A stretch of 36,194 nucleotides of DNA from Ignavibacteriota bacterium (GTDB taxonomy: Bacteria; Bacteroidota; Ignavibacteria; UBA10030), in NCBI GenBank assembly GCA_003162695.1, contig PMML01000064.1:18907-55100 (forward strand), in the 5' to 3' direction. Below, one piece after another: positions 11,278 through 20,331 of this stretch. The notes below the pieces were generated by a model. It was given only the letters and a program-made list of their open reading frames with translations. It was not told where the DNA came from and did not search any database. Numbering within the stretch: the first letter of the stretch is position 1; every line of letters begins with the position of its first letter. A program made the translations under genes and the position numbers.

Positions 11278-11580
11278 TTACCATTTAAGTATATTTATTT
11301 CATCCAAATTGACTGTTAATTTTTTCCGGAACAGCGCAATAATAATAGCAAGTCCGATGGCAGCTTCCGCTGCGGCAACCGTCATGACGAAAAAGACAAG
11401 AATCTGCCCGCTTGCATCGCCGAGGAAAGCCGAGAATCCCACCAGCGTCAGGTTGACGGAATTCAGCATGAGCTCGATTGCCATAAATACAACGAGTGCA
11501 TTCCGCCGCGTTATAACCCCGACAGCCCCGATGACAAACATCACCGCACTCACGATCAAATAATATTGAAGCGGTATCAT
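11278..11580 (-). CDS. nuoK: NADH-quinone oxidoreductase subunit K
   Basis: [54 protein letters not shown] (100 aa). The 240-aa ORF in the track is an in-frame upstream extension across nuoJ. Confidence 0.96.
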   Translation of the reverse strand: MIPLQYYLIVSAVMFVIGAVGVITRRNALVVFMAIELMLNSVNLTLVGFSAFLGDASGQILVFFVMTVAAAEAAIGLAIIIALFRKKLTVNLDEINILKW

Positions 11581-11588
11581 AGCTTCTC

Positions 11589-12098
11589 TCAATCCATTTT
11601 CTTTTTTGCCAGCAGAATTGCACCGACAATTGCCGCCGTTAAAAGCAGCGAGGTTACCTCGAACGGAAGCAGGAATTTCGTAAACAACTGCACGCCTAAA
11701 TTTTCGATCGTTCCTATGTATCCCGATCTTGAAAAATAGTGTGCCGACGGATACGCAGCCGTCATAATGATATATATCATTTCCATCATAACGGCGAGTC
11801 CCAGCCCGGCGGCAACATTTTTTTTCCATGTCACACGTTCGAACAATGTATGTTCGTCTCTGAAATTCAGGAGCATAATCACAAAAACGAACAGCACCAT
11901 AATCGCCCCGGCATAGACCAGTATCTGAATGACAGCTATAAATTGCGCGTGGAGAGTCAGGTACAAACCTGCCAGGCAAAAGAAATTGACGATAAGCCAT
12001 AATGCAGAAATAATAGGATTCCTGCGGGTTACCACCAAAACAGCGGAGGCGATACCGATCGACGAAAGCACGTAAAACATCACAGATTCCAGAGTCAT
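11589..12098 (-). CDS. nuoJ: NADH-quinone oxidoreductase subunit J
   Basis: [47 protein letters not shown]. Confidence 0.96.
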   Translation of the reverse strand: MTLESVMFYVLSSIGIASAVLVVTRRNPIISALWLIVNFFCLAGLYLTLHAQFIAVIQILVYAGAIMVLFVFVIMLLNFRDEHTLFERVTWKKNVAAGLGLAVMMEMIYIIMTAAYPSAHYFSRSGYIGTIENLGVQLFTKFLLPFEVTSLLLTAAIVGAILLAKKKMD

Positions 12099-12108
12099 CG
12101 TTCGTACT

Positions 12109-13356
12109 CTATTGTTCTTTGACCCATTTCAATAATTCCGCCATGGTCGGTTTTTTTCCGTACGATAGTATGGCGGTTCTGAAAATTTTTCCCGCTATCC
12201 ACATCATGCCGATGGTCGATACTATTAACAAAACAACCGTCGAAATAATTTCCGTCGTCGAGGGCGCTTGTATTGCCATCCGCATTACCATCAGGGAAGG
12301 TGTAAAAGGAGGAATATACGACATGATTCTTATCCATAAAGAATGCGGATTCTGCATAACCACAATCATCATACCCATCGGGGCGACCAAAAGCAAACTG
12401 ATATAGCTCGTAATTTGCTGTGCCTCCTGTTCGGTTGTAACCGGCGATCCGGCGGCGACAAGCACCGCACTGTAGAACAGATATCCTAAAATCGCATAGA
12501 GAAGGATAAGCATAAAATATCCCGGTTCGATGATGTTGATGTTCATCTTCAGGGCTGCGGCAATACCGATAAGTGCATAAACCAGCATCTGCAGAATACC
12601 CAGACCACTGAGGCCTATAATCTTGCCCGTCATCAGATCCCGCGCCGAGCATGAAGAAAGCAGAACTTCGATCACACGGTTCGATTTTTCCTCCAGCATA
12701 CTGCGAACCAGCAGCTGCCCGGATGTGATAACCATAAACGTAATCATGAGAATTCCGATATACGCCAGAGCAAATGTTTCGCCGAATCCCTCGTCTTTTT
12801 CCGCTCCTTCTTCAGAAAGTTTGACCGATTTCATTTCGATGTTCGCGGTCAGCTTATGAATAAGAGCAGTGTCCAGGCCATGAGCGTTGAGCCGATTCTC
12901 GACGACGACCTTTTCGATAGCACGTGAGAATCGCTCCTGTATTTTAACGTTCGCAACATTTTTCGAACGGAACTCCACTCTGCCGCTGTCCAGAGCCGAT
13001 GCGGGGAAATAAAAGTATCCTTCTATTTTCCCTTTTGCAACCAGATCGTTTGCTTCCCCCTTAAGCTCATCGATCGGTTTTTGTCCGTCGAGATTGCGCA
13101 GGAGGTAGTTGGCCTGACCGTCCTTGAGCGTATACAATTTTCGCAGCCGGAGATCGAGCGGATCGATAAGCCGCTTTGTCCGGTCGATCACACCGATGGC
13201 GACAGGTTCATCGTCTTCCTTCATCGCAAAGAGAGTCGGGATGAACGCTATGCCGAAAATAACAACCGGCATAACGACAAGAGAAATAATAAAAGCTTTC
13301 GATTTAACTTTTTCGATAAACTCCCACTTTGCGATAATAAATGCTTTCGTTTTCAT
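12109..13356 (-). CDS. ABC-2 type transporter permease (NatB-like)
   Basis: N-terminal TM, large extracytoplasmic loop, then GQLLVRSMLEEKSNRVIEVLLSSCSARDLMTGKIIGLSGLGILQM, typical of ABC-2 permeases; overlaps the ATPase stop by 4 nt. Confidence 0.92.
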   Translation of the reverse strand: MKTKAFIIAKWEFIEKVKSKAFIISLVVMPVVIFGIAFIPTLFAMKEDDEPVAIGVIDRTKRLIDPLDLRLRKLYTLKDGQANYLLRNLDGQKPIDELKGEANDLVAKGKIEGYFYFPASALDSGRVEFRSKNVANVKIQERFSRAIEKVVVENRLNAHGLDTALIHKLTANIEMKSVKLSEEGAEKDEGFGETFALAYIGILMITFMVITSGQLLVRSMLEEKSNRVIEVLLSSCSARDLMTGKIIGLSGLGILQMLVYALIGIAAALKMNINIIEPGYFMLILLYAILGYLFYSAVLVAAGSPVTTEQEAQQITSYISLLLVAPMGMMIVVMQNPHSLWIRIMSYIPPFTPSLMVMRMAIQAPSTTEIISTVVLLIVSTIGMMWIAGKIFRTAILSYGKKPTMAELLKWVKEQ

Positions 13357-14525
13357 TTCCCTCCCTCCATTCCGCCGGATCTCATTTCACGTTCAGCATG
13401 CCGCCTGAGCCGATAAAACTGAACAGCAGAAACAGCCGATGCGCCGAAAAGAACCGCATCAACGCTCCACAGCCATTTCGTTATTCCGGTCAACTGTGCA
13501 GCAACATAAAAGACAAAGAGCAGAGAGGTGAGTATTATAAAAATCATTTTTTTCCGTACGCGTACATCATTTATAATCCGGGTATTCCTTCCAGCAGCGG
13601 CCGGAATCGGTTTTTCCGCCGCTTCCGTCATTTTTCCGGTCCCGCCGACGACATTGATAAATATGGAATTTAAGGAAGGCTCGACAATTTCAAATTTACG
13701 AACCTGAAGACGGTCGTTGACTTCGGCAAAAAATTCAGAACTTCTGCCGATATCGACCAATTCAAGCTCGGCATAATTCTGATATACATCGGCTGTCCTG
13801 ACAAGCGGCAGTGATTTCAAAAATTCGCCGTTCCCGTCATATTCAAGACGGATAGTATTCGAACCGTACTGCTGCTTAATATCTGCCAGGGCTCCTCCCA
13901 GCACTTGTTTTCCTTTATTGATAAGGCAGATGTGATCGCACAGCTTTTCCACCTGCTCCATTTGATGTGTAGAGAAAATAATTGCAGCGTCAGTGCGGCG
14001 AAGCTCGAGCAGAACGTCCTTCAGTAAAACCTGATTGACAGGGTCGAGTCCCGTGAACGGTTCGTCCAGGATAAGAAGCTGCGGCTGATGCTGCAGGGCG
14101 ATAATGAGCTGAATCTTCTGCTGGTTCCCTTTGGACAGTTCTTCTATTTTTCGATATCCGTCATTTTTCAGACCGAATCGTTCCAGCCAATACCATGCCT
14201 GCCTTTTCGCTGCTGCAGAAGGAACACCCTTGAGTGAAGAGAAATAAAGTATCGTATTGATAATTTTATTCTTCCGGTACAACCCCCGTTCCTCAGGCAG
14301 GTAGCCGATGTTGTTCCACATTTCTTTAACGAACGGCTTTCCGTCGAAAGTAATACTTCCACCGTCAGGCTTGATGATATTGAGGATCGTGCGGATAGTT
14401 GTTGTCTTGCCTGCGCCGTTCGGACCCAGGAGTCCGAACAATTCGCCCCTCTGCACTTCCAGTGAAATGCCGTCGACTGCAACGACAGTATCGAATTCCT
14501 TTCGAAGATTTTCGACCTTGAGCAT
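13353..14525 (-). CDS. ABC transporter ATP-binding protein (NatA-like) with C-terminal TM extension
   Basis: Walker A GPNGAGKTT, signature LSKGNQQK, Walker B LLILDEPFTGLDP, H-loop STHQMEQVE; C-terminal tail of about 95 aa with two hydrophobic segments. Confidence 0.94.
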   Translation of the reverse strand: MLKVENLRKEFDTVVAVDGISLEVQRGELFGLLGPNGAGKTTTIRTILNIIKPDGGSITFDGKPFVKEMWNNIGYLPEERGLYRKNKIINTILYFSSLKGVPSAAAKRQAWYWLERFGLKNDGYRKIEELSKGNQQKIQLIIALQHQPQLLILDEPFTGLDPVNQVLLKDVLLELRRTDAAIIFSTHQMEQVEKLCDHICLINKGKQVLGGALADIKQQYGSNTIRLEYDGNGEFLKSLPLVRTADVYQNYAELELVDIGRSSEFFAEVNDRLQVRKFEIVEPSLNSIFINVVGGTGKMTEAAEKPIPAAAGRNTRIINDVRVRKKMIFIILTSLLFVFYVAAQLTGITKWLWSVDAVLFGASAVSAVQFYRLRRHAEREMRSGGMEGGK

Positions 14526-14566
14526 TCGTTACCTATTGATAAATTTCATCCCCTGCATTTTTTGCA

Positions 14567-15865
14567 CTACGGCGTCAAACGATAGATCATACGCGGGAAC
14601 GGTATGGTCTCTCGAACGTGTTCGAGGCCGCAGATCCAGGAAACTGTCCGCTCGACGCCGAGTCCAAATCCGGCATGCGGAACGGATCCGAACCGGCGGA
14701 GATCAAGATACCACTCGAACGCCGACTCCGGCAGATGCTGTTCTTTAATGCGGGTCAGAAGCGCGTCAAGATCATCTTCCCTTTGACTTCCGCCGATAAT
14801 TTCTCCGTATCCTTCCGGAGCGAGAACATCGACGGCAAGAGCTAACTTCGGATTTTGCGGATCGCGCTTCATATAAAATGCTTTGACTTCGGATGGATAT
14901 CGATGCACCATCACCGGACGGTCGAATTGTTCCGACACAACAGTTTCATCCGTTCCGCCGAGATCGCTGCCCCACTCGAACGGCAAACCTTTGTCATGAA
15001 GAATTTTAGCCGCCTCATCGTACGTAATGCGCGGAAACGGCTTTTTTACATTCTGTAATTTTGTGGTATCCCGTTCCAGCACCTTCAGTTCCGGACCGCA
15101 GTTCTGGAGCACCGTTTGAACGATACATTCCAAGAATTCTTCTGCAAGATCCATATCGTCTTCAAGATCGTTAAATGCTACTTCCGGCTCCACCATCCAG
15201 AACTCCGTCAGGTGACGTCTGGTCTTCGATTTTTCCGCCCGGAATGTCGGACCGAAGCAATAAATTTTTCCGAATGCCATCGCAGAAGCTTCGCCGTAAA
15301 GCTGCCCGGACTGTGAAAGATACGCTTTTCCGAGATCGAAGTAATCGGTTTCGAAGAGCGTCGAAGTTCCTTCGCACGCCGCAGGAGTCAGAATAGGAGA
15401 GTCGATGAGCGTAAATCCGCGGTTATCGAAGAAGTCCCGAATCGTCTTAATAATTCGGTGGCGAACGCGCATAATGGCATGCTGGCGTGAAGACCGGAGC
15501 CACAAATGCCGGCGATCTGCAAGAAACTCGATCCCATGCTCTTTGTGAGTAATCGGATATTCATGGGCAATATTGTAGATATGCGGAATATCCGTAAGAT
15601 CCAGCTCAAAGCCGCCGGGAGCGCGATCGTCTTTACGGACTTTTCCTTTTATCGAAAGCGAAGATTCCTGCGTGAGCGTCTCGAATTTTTCGATGAGGGA
15701 ATCGGGAACCTGCCCCTTGACCATAACACCCTGCACGAGACCGGTACCATCCCGAAGAACAATAAACTTTACTTTGCCGCTCGATCGTATATTCGAGACC
15801 CATCCCTGCAGCTGGACTTCTTCACCTGCGTGCCGGTGTAAATCCTGTATGTACGTTTTTTCCAT
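14567..15865 (-). CDS. asnS: Asparaginyl-tRNA synthetase
   Basis: Class [80 protein letters not shown]. Confidence 0.95.
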   Translation of the reverse strand: MEKTYIQDLHRHAGEEVQLQGWVSNIRSSGKVKFIVLRDGTGLVQGVMVKGQVPDSLIEKFETLTQESSLSIKGKVRKDDRAPGGFELDLTDIPHIYNIAHEYPITHKEHGIEFLADRRHLWLRSSRQHAIMRVRHRIIKTIRDFFDNRGFTLIDSPILTPAACEGTSTLFETDYFDLGKAYLSQSGQLYGEASAMAFGKIYCFGPTFRAEKSKTRRHLTEFWMVEPEVAFNDLEDDMDLAEEFLECIVQTVLQNCGPELKVLERDTTKLQNVKKPFPRITYDEAAKILHDKGLPFEWGSDLGGTDETVVSEQFDRPVMVHRYPSEVKAFYMKRDPQNPKLALAVDVLAPEGYGEIIGGSQREDDLDALLTRIKEQHLPESAFEWYLDLRRFGSVPHAGFGLGVERTVSWICGLEHVRETIPFPRMIYRLTP

Positions 15866-15903
15866 AGCGCATCTCTATCAATGAGAAGAAAATAATTTGA
15901 GGA

Positions 15904-15932
15904 AATATATCGAAGAATTTACATTTGTCCAA
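15904..15932 (-). promoter_or_regulatory. sigma70-type promoter for asnS
   Basis: RC: TTGGAC (15927-15932), 17-nt spacer, TATATT (15904-15909). Confidence 0.6.
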
Positions 15933-16076
15933 ACGATGAGGAATAAAAAGCTTTCCGGGGATCGTCTTCTGGAAAACTGTTTCGGCGGATCATTCTATCC
16001 CTTAATTTTATACTGAACCCCTGAATCCGTTATTCTCCGGCAGATGATGTTCTGCGCCGTCTGTGAGTCGCATAAG

Positions 16077-16106
16077 AACAACGCCCCGCAGGTGCAGGGC
16101 GTTGTT
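16077..16106 (-). terminator. Stem-loop downstream of the EF-G-like gene (terminator-like, weak U tract)
   Basis: RC: AACAACGCCC-TGCACCTGCG-GGGCGTTGTT, perfect 10-bp stem, followed by CTTATG. Confidence 0.5.
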
Positions 16107-16127
16107 GGTCATCAAGAACGGAAGATT

Positions 16128-18236
16128 TTATTCTTCTACTTCTTTGAGCTTCCCATGGGCTTCGATTACCTTTTCCGCCGTTTCTTTCGGCATTTCATCG
16201 TAATGCGAAAATTTCGTTTTAAAGACACCGCGTCCCTGCGTCATGGAGCGCAGGATGGTCGAGTATTTATGGATTTCCGACATGGGAACGAGCGCTTTGA
16301 TTTTTTGGAAATAACCTTCGGCTTCCATTCCCTGGATTTTTCCGCGGCGACCCGAAAGATCGCCCATGACATCGCCCATATATTCTTCCGGAACAGTCAC
16401 CTCGATTTCGTTGATCGGTTCCAGCAGAATAGGCCTCGCATCCAGAATGCCTTTCTTAAAAGCCATCGTTCCGGCCATTTTAAACGAATGTTCATCGGAA
16501 TCAACGGCGTGATAAGTACCGTCGAAAATAGTAACCTTTACATCCACAACTTCATAACCGGCAATGACACCCCTTTGCATGGTTTCAATAACGCCTTTTT
16601 CTACAGCCGGGATAAATCTGCCGGGCACAACGCCGCCGACGACCGCATCTTCGAATTCAAATCCGCCGCCGCGAGGCAGGGGTTCGATTTTCAAGTGTAC
16701 ATGACCGTACTGGCCGCGGCCTCCGGTTTGTTTCTTATGTTTATACTCGGCGTCAGGGACAACGGCGCGAATAGCTTCTTTGTAAGGAATTTTCGGCTCC
16801 AGAAGATCGACTTCAACGCCGTATTTCTGTTTCAACCTTTTTGTTACGATCAATAAATGCAATTCGCCCTGACCTGCAATAATCGTCTGGCTGAGTTTCC
16901 CATCGACGATGACAAGGAATGTCGGGTCTTCTTCATGCAGAGAATGCAGACCGTTGGCGATTCTATCTTCCTCTCCTTTGACCTTCGATTTGATGGCCAT
17001 CCGAATAACCGGCTCCGGAAATTTTATAGGCAGAAAATCTATGGCCAGCGAACGCCCGGCGAGCGTATTGTTCGTATGCGTGTCTTTCAATTTAACGACT
17101 GCACCGATATCTCCCGCAACGAGTCTGGCAACTTCCTGACGTTCTTTACCGTTCATCACAAAGATTTGACCAAGGCGTTCTGCTTTTCCATTTGCTTGAT
17201 TTTGCAGATCGAGTCCGGGTGTAATAACGCCTGAGTAGACGCGAAAAAAAGAAAGTTCGCCGACATGTTCTTCCGAAACCGTTTTAAAGACAAACAGCGA
17301 CGGCTCTTTTGAAGCGGTGGGTTCCAGAGTAATTGCCTTTTTCTCCAGCCCGCTTAAAGCCTGCACCGGGCCGCGATCTTTCGGCGACGGCGCATGCGTG
17401 ACAATGAAGTTCAGCAACGGTGCAACTCCCATTCCGGTGGTCGATGTAATGCAGACAATTGGAAAAATTTTTCTTTGAAGAAGCGCCGATCGTAAGCCGT
17501 TTCCGAGATCGTTCTCATCCAGCGTTCCCGCTTCAAAGAATTTATTCATCAAAGATTCATCTGTTTCTGCAATTTTTTCGATCAGTTCTTCGTGGAGTTG
17601 ATCGGCTTTTTGCTTTAAATCGCCCGGAATTTCGTTTTCGGTGAACTTGCCGATGCCGTCTTTATCAAATTTCAACAGCTTCATCCTGATGAGATCAATC
17701 ACGCTGTCGAATTCCGTTCCCTGATTGACGGGAAATTGAGCAGCCACCACATCGTGGCCGAAACGTTCTTTTGCAGTTTCAACGACCCGGTCAAAATCGG
17801 CGTTTTCATTATCGAGTTTATTGATAACGATCATCGCCGGAACATTCAGGTTCCTGGCATGATTCCATACGATTTCCGATCCGACCTCTACTCCTTCAAC
17901 CGCCTTGAGCAGGACGACGGCGAGATCGGCAACATAGAGCGAGGAAACGACTTCTCCTGTAAAATCGGAATATCCCGGGGTGTCAAGAATATTGATTTTC
18001 GTTCCCTGCCAATCCGCATGCAGCAATGCCGCATTGATGGAAATTTTTCTTTCAATTTCATCCGCATGATAATCCGATATCGTTGAACCGTCTTCAACGC
18101 GTCCCATCCGGGCTGCGGTCCCGGAAACAAACAATAACGATTCGGTCAGCGTCGTCTTCCCCGATCCTCCATGACCGATAAGCGCAATGTTGCGAATTTT
18201 GTCGATAGTATATTCTTTTGCTATAGTTTTTGACAA
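16128..18236 (-). CDS. Elongation factor G-like GTPase (EF-G paralogue, FusA2-type)
   Basis: G1 GHGGSGKTTLTE, G3 DTPGYSDF, G4 NKLD; EF-G domains IV/V (GGRGQYGHVHL, EEYMGDVMGDLSGRRGKIQGM). TTG start after GGAGAGAG. Confidence 0.9.
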   Translation of the reverse strand: MSKTIAKEYTIDKIRNIALIGHGGSGKTTLTESLLFVSGTAARMGRVEDGSTISDYHADEIERKISINAALLHADWQGTKINILDTPGYSDFTGEVVSSLYVADLAVVLLKAVEGVEVGSEIVWNHARNLNVPAMIVINKLDNENADFDRVVETAKERFGHDVVAAQFPVNQGTEFDSVIDLIRMKLLKFDKDGIGKFTENEIPGDLKQKADQLHEELIEKIAETDESLMNKFFEAGTLDENDLGNGLRSALLQRKIFPIVCITSTTGMGVAPLLNFIVTHAPSPKDRGPVQALSGLEKKAITLEPTASKEPSLFVFKTVSEEHVGELSFFRVYSGVITPGLDLQNQANGKAERLGQIFVMNGKERQEVARLVAGDIGAVVKLKDTHTNNTLAGRSLAIDFLPIKFPEPVIRMAIKSKVKGEEDRIANGLHSLHEEDPTFLVIVDGKLSQTIIAGQGELHLLIVTKRLKQKYGVEVDLLEPKIPYKEAIRAVVPDAEYKHKKQTGGRGQYGHVHLKIEPLPRGGGFEFEDAVVGGVVPGRFIPAVEKGVIETMQRGVIAGYEVVDVKVTIFDGTYHAVDSDEHSFKMAGTMAFKKGILDARPILLEPINEIEVTVPEEYMGDVMGDLSGRRGKIQGMEAEGYFQKIKALVPMSEIHKYSTILRSMTQGRGVFKTKFSHYDEMPKETAEKVIEAHGKLKEVEE

Positions 18237-18301
18237 CGGTCTCTCTCCTATGAAAAAAACCTGTTAAATGAATGCGTCTCCGGTACAACTGAGAATCTTC
18301 G

Positions 18302-18685
18302 CTAGCCTCTCGAGCCAAAGAAAGATCCGAAGCGGCCGAACAAATTACTCAACACCGAACCGATCTGAGAGAACGGTTTTTCCAGAAGATCCTGAATGTT
18401 TTCCTCAAAGCGGACGACATTGTCCGTAATGCGCCGGAATGCAGTAAACACACCATTCACCATATTGACTTGATCGTCAATTTTCGAAGCAATAGCGCGC
18501 ATTTTATCGGAAACAATCGTAAGATTTTCCAGTAAAGGTTTCAGATATTTGTTCAATTCCACGATTTCATGCTGAAATGTTTCAAGAACCGCTTTCAGAC
18601 GTATCAGGACGACAATGAGATATATGCAAAGTGCCGAAGCACTCAGCAGAGCTGCTATTTTTGATAACTCGACTAATGTTTCCAC
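18302..18685 (-). CDS. DUF948-like membrane-anchored protein
   Basis: N-terminal TM then helical region (LETFQHEIVELNKYLKPLLENLTIVSDKMRAIASKIDDQVN), adjacent to a YtxH protein. Confidence 0.65.
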   Translation of the reverse strand: METLVELSKIAALLSASALCIYLIVVLIRLKAVLETFQHEIVELNKYLKPLLENLTIVSDKMRAIASKIDDQVNMVNGVFTAFRRITDNVVRFEENIQDLLEKPFSQIGSVLSNLFGRFGSFFGSRG

Positions 18686-18730
18686 TCAGATTCCCTTCTC
18701 AATGAGTTGTGATTGATGAGGAAACGATAA

Positions 18731-19057
18731 CTATGCATTTCGCTCACCCTTGCTGCGGGCGTCGTTCATAATGCGTTCGGCATCTCCCAGGAGAGAATCT
18801 GCGCGCCTGCGGGCATCGTCAACCAGCGTGGAGGCCTTTGCCTTGCCTTCGTTGATAATGTCAACAGCTTTGGATTTTGCACGCGAAATGTATTCCTGTG
18901 CATCCTCGACGATATCTCCTGCTTTTTCGCGCAGATCTGCCCGCAATTCCTTGCCGGCTTTCGGCGCATACAGCAGCGCCATCGCCGCACCGATGATACT
19001 TCCGGCAATGAATCCTACGATCAAGCCTTTCGCCATGCCGTCATTTTCCTGTGCCAT
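18731..19057 (-). CDS. YtxH domain-containing protein
   Basis: GLIVGFIAGSIIGAAMALLYAPKAGKELRADLREKAGDIVEDAQEYISRAKSKA. Confidence 0.9.
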   Translation of the reverse strand: MAQENDGMAKGLIVGFIAGSIIGAAMALLYAPKAGKELRADLREKAGDIVEDAQEYISRAKSKAVDIINEGKAKASTLVDDARRRADSLLGDAERIMNDARSKGERNA

Positions 19058-19141
19058 AAAACCTCCAATTTAATTCAATACATGAATCAATTTTTAGAAA
19101 GAATCATTTACACTATTTTTTCCAGTACGATTCTGTGCGCT

Positions 19142-19178
19142 GTCGAGGCCTGCCGCTTTGAGAAGCGACAGGCTCAAC
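19142..19178 (-). repeat. Long imperfect palindrome downstream of the bS22-like ORF
   Basis: RC: GTTGAGCCTGTCGCTT-CTCA-AAGCGGCAGGCCTCGAC, about 16 bp stem with G-U pairs and one bulge; no U tract. Confidence 0.5.
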
Positions 19179-19195
19179 GATGTTCAAAACCGTAC

Positions 19196-19291
19196 CTAAC
19201 GGATCTTCTTCTTATGACGCATCTTTCGCAGGCGTTTTTTACGCTTGTGCGTCGCCATTTTGTGGCGCTTACGTTTCCGACCACACGGCAT
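19196..19291 (-). CDS. AURKAIP1/COX24-domain small basic protein (bS22/mS38-like ribosomal protein)
   Basis: 31 aa MPCGRKRKRHKMATHKRKKRLRKMRHKKKIR, preceded by AAAGGAAG Shine-Dalgarno. Too short for the supplied ORF track. Confidence 0.85.
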   Translation of the reverse strand: MPCGRKRKRHKMATHKRKKRLRKMRHKKKIR

Positions 19292-19307
19292 ACGGTGCTT
19301 CCTTTCT

Positions 19308-20018
19308 TTAGTTCTTTTGAAGTGATTGTTGATTATGTTGATTTAAAATCTGCACGGCTCTTTGTCCTATTTCCGTGCCGGGTCCAAGAGCAATAGTTTT
19401 CCTAAACCATTCATTCGATTCCTGTAAATTGTTTTCTGAGAGAGCGACAATTCCGAGATTGAAATGCGCGAGCTGATGCTTTGGATTGTAATGTAATGCC
19501 TCAGACATTTCTTTACGGGCTTTTTCAAGATTGCCGGTTTCTTTGTAACAAACTCCCAAATCCACGCGCGCATCGGCATCTTCCGGTTTTTGTGCAAGAT
19601 ACCGCAAATAGTAATCGACAGCTTTGTCGAACATTTGATCGTCATGAAACATATTCGCCAGATGCAGTATGCTTTCGCTGTCGTTCGGATTTGCAGCGAT
19701 TGCTCGCTCAAGCGAATTGATTCCTTCTCTGTCTTGCGTCCCCGCTCCCGGGTTGCTCGCAGCGGCGCTCTGCTGTGTCGATCCCGCCGGTTTCTCCATC
19801 AATATTTCATAAAGGAAAATACCGGCCGCAGCAACGGCTAAAAGAACTACAATCCGGACCTGTTTGGAAACTCCCTGCCGCGCCTGAGGCATCTGCCGCT
19901 TTGAAGAAAATTCAGGCGGCCACTGGACATCGGCGCCGCAAGCCGTACACCGCAAAGCAAGAAAGAGGATTTCTTTTCCGCAGCTGCCGCATAATATTTT
20001 CGGTTCCACTGCCGGCAT
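19308..20018 (-). CDS. Zinc-ribbon / TPR repeat membrane protein
   Basis: N-terminal CGSCGKEILFLALRCTACG, one TM segment (VRIVVLLAVAAAGIFLYEIL), TPRs (AVDYYLRYLAQKPEDADARVDLGVCYKETGNLEKARKEMSEALHYNPKHQLAHFNLG). Confidence 0.85.
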   Translation of the reverse strand: MPAVEPKILCGSCGKEILFLALRCTACGADVQWPPEFSSKRQMPQARQGVSKQVRIVVLLAVAAAGIFLYEILMEKPAGSTQQSAAASNPGAGTQDREGINSLERAIAANPNDSESILHLANMFHDDQMFDKAVDYYLRYLAQKPEDADARVDLGVCYKETGNLEKARKEMSEALHYNPKHQLAHFNLGIVALSENNLQESNEWFRKTIALGPGTEIGQRAVQILNQHNQQSLQKN

Positions 20019-20019
20019 A

Positions 20020-20313
20020 TCAACCCTTCTTTTTCAGCTTCTCGTTGACAACTTGTTTCATCTCTTTTGAGACTTTAAAAACAGGCACATAATGCTCATC
20101 GACCATTACCTGAGCGCCCGTTCGGGGATTTCGCGCCACCCGCCCTTTGCGCTTTTTTACTTTAAAGCTTCCGAACCCTCGAATTTCGATATTCTTCCCT
20201 TCCTTCATCGCACTGATGACAGTCGAGATAAATCCATCCACGACGGCTTCGGTTTCCACCTTTGTTAAGCCAGTGGCGGAAGCAATAACATCAACGATAT
20301 CGGCTTTTGTCAC
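20020..20313 (-). CDS. HU/IHF family DNA-binding protein
   Basis: MTKADIVDVIASATGLTKVETEAVVDGFISTV...IRGFGSFKVKKRKGRVARNPRTGAQV. Confidence 0.96.
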   Translation of the reverse strand: MTKADIVDVIASATGLTKVETEAVVDGFISTVISAMKEGKNIEIRGFGSFKVKKRKGRVARNPRTGAQVMVDEHYVPVFKVSKEMKQVVNEKLKKKG

Positions 20314-20331
20314 AATGTGTCCTTGGCATTG

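Noticed and set aside
11278-12000. 240-aa minus-strand ORF
   Set aside because: Only the last 100 codons (nuoK) are real; the upstream part overlaps nuoJ in another frame and has no recognisable sequence.
16044-16856. 270-aa plus-strand ORF
   Set aside because: Shadow ORF antisense to the EF-G-like gene; composition is low quality (Phe/His/Arg rich) with no motif.
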